From Tubiluchus corallicola (taxonomy: Eukaryota; Priapulida; Priapulimorpha; Priapulimorphida; Tubiluchidae): a stretch of DNA of 25,000 nucleotides. This document shows, piece by piece, positions 19,719 through 25,000 of the stretch. The notes under the pieces are model-generated. The model saw nothing but the letters and a program-made list of their open reading frames with translations, was not told the DNA's origin and did no database searches. Within the stretch, counting starts at the first letter, position 1; each line of letters begins with the position of its first letter. The stretch spans positions 113,908-138,907 of the forward strand of contig JAQGDQ010000328.1 of the NCBI GenBank assembly GCA_030141605.1, given 5' to 3'. Position numbers and translations under genes: made by a program.

Positions 19719-20323
19719 CCGTATATACTTATGTACAAGTCGAGTATTTGGGAGGCGATTTTAAGGTGAAATTTTTGGGGTCGACTTATACTTACGATAT
19801 GTTTTTGGGAGATGTCGCTAAAGAGTCATCTACAATTTGAATATGTAAAGAAATAATCCTTCATTACACGCTGGACTGAATGAACACTCATACTGTAATA
19901 CTTCACATCAGAGAATATTCACATTTTGACATTACTTCACAAAATTAACAGATATTATTGTTATTTAATGTATGTGAAATAAAGTTAAAATTTATATATT
20001 ACCGGTAAATAAACAAGCGATGAAGCATTCGATCAGAACATGGAAATCGCCAATGTTGTGCAGGTGCTGCCGCCTGTCGGCTTCCACGGTAAGTTTTACA
20101 CTGGCATTGCATATGCGTGTTTTATTGGCAAAATATCGATTACCAGCATACACGTATATTACTTTGATTTATTACTCGGCCATTGTTGAAATCATTTACT
20201 CTGGAAGATCTTAATATTTTATGGTCGAATTTTTCACAGATAATATATAAAATGATACAATTCTTGGTCTTAAAATGCACATCAACTTGTACATAAGGTC
20301 GACTTGTATACACGTATATACGG
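19719..20323. mobile_element. 605-bp inverted-repeat element flanked by TA
   Basis: It starts CCGTATATAC and ends GTATATACGG, with arms that continue through tgtacaagtcga and tcgacttgtat, so the terminal inverted repeat is roughly 25-28 bp. TA lies immediately outside both ends (19717-19718 and 20324-20325), as expected for Tc1/mariner-type insertion. The interior has no convincing transposase. It sits in the FN3b intron of copy 1, about 70 bp from exon 19406-19646. Confidence 0.8.
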
Positions 20324-20550
20324 TAATTTTCTGGTTAATAATATTTTTTCATGCAAATAAGCTATTTTGATGTTTCTTGCAAAAAGTGTTAATTTAGCTA
20401 GGAGTTGCACATTGCAACCAGAACTTAGTTTTGCAAAGAAAAGAAATGTTTCTGATAAATAAAAGGTCTTGTAGATTTGTTGAAAAGTACGACAGCTTAC
20501 GTCAATCGATGTACTCGCATCTATAAAAGAAAACTAGCATTATCTAGTAC

Positions 20551-20651
20551 CTGTAATGTGACAGGTATTGCAGCCGTGTTGTCTGCAGCATTTTCTTCCA
20601 ACTCAAGATACGAATCGCCGAGTTCCGGTGCATCCAGACTGGACAGTGGTG
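20551..20651 (-). CDS. Exon: N-terminal third of FN3b, module copy 1
   Basis: 101 nt, phase 1 acceptor (ttgtag), phase 0 donor (gtacta after TTACAG). With the split codon it gives 34 residues, starting TPLSSLDAPELGDSY and ending AAIPVTLQ. This is the A-B strand region of an FN3 domain. The strand-B position usually occupied by tryptophan appears to be leucine (VTLQ), as also in copy 2. The domain continues in exon 19406-19646. This is the only phase 0 junction in the repeated module. Confidence 0.88.
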
Positions 20652-21764
20652 CTACAAAGAAAAACTTATTCAGAAATTTATCAAAGGTTCACTGACCCTT
20701 AACTACATTGCTTTCAAATACATGTACGATAATAGTCTTATACTATGCAAACAGTTCTCTTTACAACACAAGTCCTGTAATCTGGTCTAACCATAAACCT
20801 TACAGAAACAGTTCTATCACAAAAACAAGAATAACAATTAATATAGCAGATAACTAAGGCTATGCTTAAGATCGGCATTTTTAAGTATTAACAAAAAAGT
20901 TCCACACAAACACAATTTCCAAACAAGAATTTTAACTATCTTTTATGAAATTTATTGCCTCAGTACAAACTTTCGTAGTACTCAGTCGCACACAAATTGA
21001 TGACACAAAATATGCAGTAAAAAATTCAGTCGAATCTCACTTAAATCCCCAATACCTTTATTTAGATAGACAAAAATAACTCCAATATTTTTTAGCAAAA
21101 CAAAAGTCCATATTTGCATAGACATGTATGCATTAATGCGCCTCGTTATAACGGAAAATTTGCTTAATGCCAACTTTTTCGCAGTCCCAAAGTAGGTGAT
21201 ACAAAGAGGTTAGAGCTGCAGCTTCAGCAACACTTAAATCAGTCAAACCTATTTCTGACGTTTGCATGAAAAACACCAGGGCTAAAAGGAAAAACCAAAA
21301 ATTGATGTTCCATATTCTTTCTTAGATTTTGCTGTGAGTTAGCCAACTTGTTATCTTGTTTCCACCATTTCTTCTTTTTCATTGACTTTGTTCACAAAAA
21401 GTTCCTTTAGCCAACGTCTACGAGTAACTAATACGTCTAAGACTGCAATGCACTGCTGATGAGGGGAACAGACAACTGGTTACGAAGTGCATTTATTAAT
21501 CAAAGTTAAATACAGCTGAAGTTGGTCAGTTAGCAGATGGGTGACTGCGTGGAAAACTGCCTTTGCGTGGTTCTACTAGGTCTGTACTCTAGTGAGGATG
21601 TAAACAACTGGCCAAGATATTTCCGCCATTTTGCAGACAGAGAAAAGACCTTCACCCGGTGTCTTTTCATACAAACACTCTCGGCTCCACTGTTGGCAAA
21701 ACCATGTATATAAAACAGATCATGCCAAAGAATGCTAGATCTCAGCTTTCAAAAAACAACTTAC
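20652..21764 (-). other. Intron, FN3a to FN3b, copy 1
   Basis: 1113 bp, phase 1. In copy 2 the equivalent intron is 4526 bp, mostly satellite. None of the 65-bp unit is present here. Nothing else recognised. Confidence 0.75.
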
Positions 21765-22100
21765 TTCCACATTTCGTAGTAAACTCCGCAGGTGGTGACG
21801 GGGCGCCCTCTCCGGTTTCACCTGTTATGATATCAGACACTATACTGACATACACACTGTACGTCACCTCAAGAGCAAGTCCTGTTAAATCGCACGTGTA
21901 CGTTTCCTGATCCGTCGCCGTTACTTCACAAGCCGTAACCTCTTCAGCAACTCCGACTTCATTGTAACGCACGATGTACGTCAGCGGAGTTCCTTCCCCA
22001 TTATCACTGTTGGGGTCCCATTCATTCCAACTCACAGTTGCAATATAGGCATTTATATCTTCGTCGGCCAAAGTTGGAGCAGCGCTAAAACTGGGAAACT
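21765..22100 (-). CDS. Exon: FN3a domain, module copy 1
   Basis: 336 nt, 112 codons, phase 1 at both ends; acceptor aatttcag, donor gtaagt. It encodes a complete fibronectin type III domain: start EFPSFSAAPTLADED, the strand-B tryptophan in IATVSWNEWDP, strand C in LTYIVRYNEVG, then the tyrosine-corner-like LTGLALEVTYSVYVSIV, and ending in EFTTKCG. It holds three cysteines (TAC, YTC, TKC). Compared with copy 2 (14232-14567), the length is identical. The central part, covering the acidic turn and strand C, is almost unchanged, and the C-terminal part is more different. A decayed partial duplicate of the exon start lies about 100 bp upstream in transcription direction (22203-22251). Confidence 0.93.
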
Positions 22101-22202
22101 CTGAAATTAAAATGTAAATTCTAATATAAACTTTAACTGGATATGCAAATGACTGGAGGGGGGTCAAATACGCAAACGACATACAAAATTTAGTTTTCAA
22201 AA

Positions 22203-22251
22203 TTTAGCATCCTCCTCTACTACAGCGGGGTGGCGCTGAAGCTGGGATATT
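22203..22251 (-). pseudogene. Relic of an FN3a exon start
   Basis: On the minus strand a good acceptor (tcttctag) is followed by codons for EYPSFSA, exactly the start of FN3a in copies 2 and 3. The match to the exon continues for about 25 further bases, with one base missing and two adjacent TAG triplets in frame, so it cannot be coding. After about 50 bp the similarity stops. It lies about 100 bp upstream, in transcription direction, of the intact FN3a exon of copy 1. It is probably a fragment left from an earlier module duplication. Confidence 0.7.
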
Positions 22252-22680
22252 CTAGAAGACAGAATATCATCCGCTAAATGTTCTTATTTCAACGCAACTA
22301 ACCAAAAATAGAGCAAACCATAATATTTTCAAATGCAAGTTTGATTATGCAAAGTATATGACCTTAGCAAAATTATATTCATCTTAAACTTTACGTGTCA
22401 TTTTAATAAAAATTGGGAAATTTATAACAATTTATTACAGAAAAAACTGTTCACAACCTCTTTGTGCAACTGGTTGGTGACATCGACGTTGATGAAGTCA
22501 AATTAACCAAATAAAAGAGTTACAGTATGACACCTTGAAAGCATGGCTTGTTAAGGTGGCACAAAGGAGTAAATGAAAAAATGGTTAGGGTTAGTAGACA
22601 TGATGGAATGGAAAAAATAGTAAGATTAGGGATAGGAAGAAGGAAAAGAGGAGAAGAAACGACCACAGTGCATGTTTAAT
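22252..22680 (-). other. Intron part between FN3a relic and LINE remnant
   Basis: AT-rich, with a purine-rich patch near 22610-22660. It may contain the untranslated 3' end of the minus-strand LINE. No other feature seen. Confidence 0.55.
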
Positions 22681-23110
22681 TTACTTACAGGTATATTAAA
22701 ATAGCATTATAATTGATTGGAGGCCATATATTGCGACTGAATGAGATATGGAACCATTAAAATTGTATTATAAGTATGAATCAATAATGGCCCTTTTCAA
22801 GTACTTTTTGAAACTATAAATAGTTTTGTGTATTTTTACTGGGGCACTTATTTTATTCCAGTTATTGGGGGCTGTGAATTTAATAAAGTGCCTGGCACTA
22901 TTAGTACGACAGTAAGGGACACGATATTCGGTGAACCTTGTAAAGTAATGTTTAGGATTTGCTGTAATGGGATTTGCAAAGGAACTGCATACGGAATATT
23001 ATGGCTTCAGTTTCCTCCATTAGTTTCAAGATCTAACTCTAGCGGAAAAATAACATTATTTAAACTTTGCAGCAAATTTATGAGCCTTGAGCGATTCGTA
23101 GATACCGTAC
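22680..23110 (-). mobile_element. Decayed LINE 3' end, minus strand
   Basis: Minus-strand translation around 22930-22770 reads RTNSARHFIKFTAPNNWNK, then SAPVKIHKTIYSFKK and YLKRAIIDSY before a stop. RTNSAR...F...WN....I....S..SFKK.LK is the usual C-terminus of L2/CR1-type LINE polyproteins. Upstream sequence to about 23110 is probably the same ORF with frame breaks. It is in the intron between the WSC domain and FN3a. The 110-codon plus-strand open frame here is antisense to it. Confidence 0.7.
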
Positions 23111-23184
23111 TTAAACAGAAAACTTTGAAAATCCAAATAAGAGCCAAGCAACATAACTAGATCCGCAAAAAAAGCAAAAATTAC

Positions 23185-23379
23185 CTATGCCTGTGGAGTA
23201 TACACTCATGTGCTCTCCATTTCCACCTCCGCAGAATTCCAAATAGCTAGTGAACCGCACGCGAGTGGAGCCGGAACATATCGTGTCGCATGATTCGTCG
23301 GCCACTTTGTCAAATTCCGCGTCGTCCAACAATCCGCAGCCGCAGGTGTTGTAGTTGATCATGAAGGCGTGGTGATATC
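23185..23379 (-). CDS. Exon: second half of WSC domain
   Basis: 195 nt, 65 codons, phase 1 to phase 1. It begins after ggcag and ends before gtaatt. The peptide reads GYHHAFMINYNTCGCG, then SCDTICSGS, then EFCGGGNGEHMSVYSTGI. The CxC pair, the C-x3-C pair, CGG and the closing SVYSTG are the classic second half of a WSC domain. With the preceding exon, all eight cysteines of the domain are present. The next exon begins with FN3a directly, with no EGF between. The WSC module occurs once here and is not part of the repeated block. Confidence 0.92.
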
Positions 23380-23670
23380 CTGCCAGGTAAATGAGATCTT
23401 CATCAAAAGCAGGTAGACGTAATGCAAACTTTGTTAATTAATTATTACTAATTAATCTTTCAATCACATAGAAATTCGTATACATTCGTTACAGGAAGAC
23501 AGGATGATTTTTCATATACTACAACATTTTCAAGCATGATAAAAAGTATACATCTTAACACAATTAATACTGCAAAACACTTTGAACAAAAACAGGTTGT
23601 CTAGAAAATGTATAATAAGGTTTCGTTGACTTTCATCATAAACACTAAGTGATGTTTATGTTGTCTTGTT

Positions 23671-23935
23671 GAACTAACTTCCTCTTTCTTAGTTCATATC
23701 CGGTATAATTGCAACTATTCGTCAATAAATCTAATCTAATCTAATCTAATCAAATCTAATCTAATCTAATCTAATCTAATCTAATCTAATCTAATCTAAT
23801 CTAATCTAATCTAATCTAATCTAATCTAATCTAATCTAATCTAATCCAATCCAATCCAATCCAATCCAATCCAATCCAATCCAATCCAATCCAACCCAAT
23901 CCAATCCAATCCAATCTAATCTAATCTAATCCAAG
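23671..23935 (+). mobile_element. Probable LINE 3' tail: stem-loop, AATAAA and pentamer tail
   Basis: A 7-bp stem-loop (gaactaa ... ttagttc, 23671-23695) is followed by AATAAA at 23724-23729 and then by an uninterrupted pentamer tract. The tract starts as (ctaat)n, changes to (ccaat)n from about 23846, and returns to ctaat near 23915. Such a hairpin plus microsatellite is how many CR1/L2 LINEs end. No coding part of a LINE is seen immediately upstream, so the element would be very short. The array itself is certain; the LINE reading is inference. Confidence 0.6.
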
Positions 23936-24136
23936 CTCTATAAAAAATTCATACAAATTGTTCAGCAACATCAATTTCAACATAGAATAGGTTTGCGCAT
24001 GCATCAGAACAGCGCAAAACAATTCAGAAGCACATTATTGCAGTTTTAGGGAATAGGGAATAACTAATGCAGGGCACCACATCATTTTCCACCTTGGCAA
24101 GGTAACAGAGAAGGTACAAAACTAACTGTCTCAGGA

Positions 24137-24573
24137 TTCCCACAGAATTTTAAAATAAATTTCCCTGTATTTTCCCTAACAAAATATTGATTTTCCATGA
24201 CCAAGATAAGCAGAAATTGCATCACCAGTATACATAATCATACATTTTTCTGTATGAACATTCATAGATATACTGATAATAATGTGTCGGCCAATCATTA
24301 ATTTTGGAACAGAAATCTAAACTGGGAGCCTGCCATAGCAAAATTTTACTTCAACACGAATCACTGAAAAATACGTTTGGAAAAACGTCGGTTCACAGTG
24401 ATTATTTTTGCAACCCTTTCCAATTTCCCTGACTCCCCCCCCCCATTTTCCCAAATGTTCCTATCATTTTCCTGACTTTTTTTACCAAATTATCTTTTCC
24501 CTGACTTCTCCATGACTTTCCAGGATAGTCTGTATTTTCAAGGATTTTGTAGGACTTTTCCTGACTGTGGGAA
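24137..24573. mobile_element. Putative non-autonomous DNA element with 9-bp inverted ends
   Basis: It begins ttcccacag and ends ctgtgggaa, perfect 9-bp inverted repeats. The interior is rich in repeated words such as ttccctgact, tttcctgact and catgactttcc, a style typical of dispersed repeats in invertebrates. A run of ten C lies at 24436-24445. No target duplication is clear. The right end is 48 bp from the donor of the first WSC exon. Confidence 0.55.
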
Positions 24574-24620
24574 CACGGCTGTGTACAACTGGTACGTGAA
24601 AACAACACGAGAGATAATAC

Positions 24621-24761
24621 CATTTTCTCGGCAACGAGGAACGCACATCTCTGGATGAACTGTAGCCAGCGTCAGACTAAGATCTTGATAACGGTTATTG
24701 TTGGGTCTATTCGCAGCGCTATTCTTCAGCGTGTAACAACCAACAAGTTCTCCAGCATCCA
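24621..24761 (-). CDS. Exon: first half of WSC domain
   Basis: 141 nt, 47 codons, phase 1 at both ends. The acceptor is a strong pyrimidine tract ending in cttcag, and the donor is gtatta. It encodes GELVGCYTL, then DLSLTLATVHPEMC and VPRCREN, the cysteine spacing of the N-terminal half of WSC domains (GCY start, then the C-x3-C pair). It joins to the exon at 23185-23379 through a split glycine codon. The frame stays open upstream of the acceptor to an ATG at 24808-24810, and the resulting peptide resembles a signal sequence (hydrophobic core FVLIFAFF, then VDA before GE). This could therefore also be the first coding exon, 24621-24810. An in-frame TAA lies seven codons before that ATG. I favour the splice reading because of the acceptor quality and the phase. 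Confidence 0.85.
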
Positions 24762-25000
24762 CTGAAGAGAAAAAAGCAAAGATTAGAACAAAATTGTGAG
24801 TTGATGGCATTTTCAACTGAGAAATCTTTTACTTAAAGGAAGAGCGTATGATTTTTCATACACTACCCCATTTTCAAATCCGGCAAAAAGTATGCATTTG
24901 AACACCAATAATACTGCAAAAAGCATTTCAGATAATTAAATAATAGATTAAAATCTTAATTAATGGCGGGCAAGCGTAACTATTAATGACACCGCAAACT
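24762..25000 (-). other. Intron or 5' flank before the WSC exon
   Basis: It holds a pyrimidine-rich acceptor tract and an ATG at 24808-24810 in frame with the WSC exon. The text gatttttcata followed by ctac, then cattttcaa and gcaaaaagtatgcat near 24850-24900, resembles 23502-23550, so a short dispersed repeat may be present twice. No promoter motif is evident. Confidence 0.5.

Larger units (their letters stand above)
1..24761 (-). other. Partial multi-exon gene: WSC - (FN3 x4 - EGF)n modular extracellular protein
   Basis: Gene model built by joining fifteen minus-strand exon pieces, each bounded by AG acceptor and GT donor (one GC donor). The reading frame stays open through every junction. 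Order of domains: WSC, then FN3a, FN3b, FN3c, FN3d, EGF, then the same five domains again, then the start of a third FN3a at the window edge. All introns are phase 1 except a phase 0 intron inside each FN3b, so modules can be duplicated without frame change. WSC domains are known as putative carbohydrate-binding modules, and FN3 and EGF domains are typical of adhesion proteins and receptors; a role in cell-surface or matrix binding is inference. The 3' end of the gene lies beyond base 1, and the start is either at 24810 or upstream of the window. I cannot name a specific orthologue. Confidence 0.9.

Noticed and set aside
20020-20214. 64-codon frame inside the TA-flanked element
   Set aside because: No transposase motif visible; too short and without context.
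22828-23160. 110-codon plus-strand frame
   Set aside because: It is antisense to a LINE remnant and has no domain of its own.
23731-23935. Telomeric repeat
   Set aside because: The pentamer ctaat/ccaat differs from the animal TTAGGG repeat, and the tract is interstitial.

Overview
The window reads as intron-rich animal (metazoan) genomic DNA, not bacterial DNA. It is AT-rich. Coding sequence comes in short blocks with splice signals at both ends, and the space between is filled by minisatellites, microsatellites, small inverted-repeat elements and decayed LINE pieces. The content (WSC, fibronectin type III and EGF modules in one extracellular protein) would suit a sponge or another invertebrate. 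The species cannot be fixed from the sequence, and sponge is only a guess.

One gene explains essentially all coding signal. It lies on the minus strand and is read from about 24.8 kb down to base 1, continuing past the window. Fifteen exon pieces join in frame. The first two encode a complete eight-cysteine WSC domain (24621-24761, 23185-23379). A module of six exons then appears twice: FN3a, FN3b (two exons), FN3c, FN3d, EGF. Copy 1 occupies 22100 to 15295 and copy 2 occupies 14567 to 881. A third copy starts with the first 20 nt of FN3a at bases 20-1. The six exons have identical lengths in both full copies (336, 101, 241, 324, 297, 120 nt; 1419 nt, 473 codons). All introns are phase 1 except the phase 0 intron inside FN3b. 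FN3b of both copies carries a WSEWS sequence like the WSXWS box of class I cytokine receptors. The product is probably a large secreted or membrane-anchored modular protein used in adhesion or ligand binding. No transmembrane or cytoplasmic part is in the window.

Introns of copy 2 are swollen: the module spans 13.7 kb there against 6.8 kb in copy 1. Most of the difference comes from a 65-bp satellite of 62 units (9829-13858), a 25-bp satellite (6602-7548), a 41-bp satellite (4290-4606), pentamer runs (4785-4930) and a LINE fragment (8526-9020). Copy 1 introns hold a 21-bp satellite (17019-17535) and two inverted-repeat elements. A (CTAAT)n/(CCAAT)n tail, a minus-strand LINE end and another inverted-repeat element lie in the introns around the WSC exons. 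The long open frames inside the satellites are by-products of repetition, not genes.

The most interesting points are the exact duplication of the six-exon module with exon similarity that does not extend into the introns; a GC-AG intron in one copy where the other has GT-AG; a decayed extra FN3a exon start at 22203-22251; and a 4-kb satellite with no net length change over 62 units but clear blockwise internal duplications.
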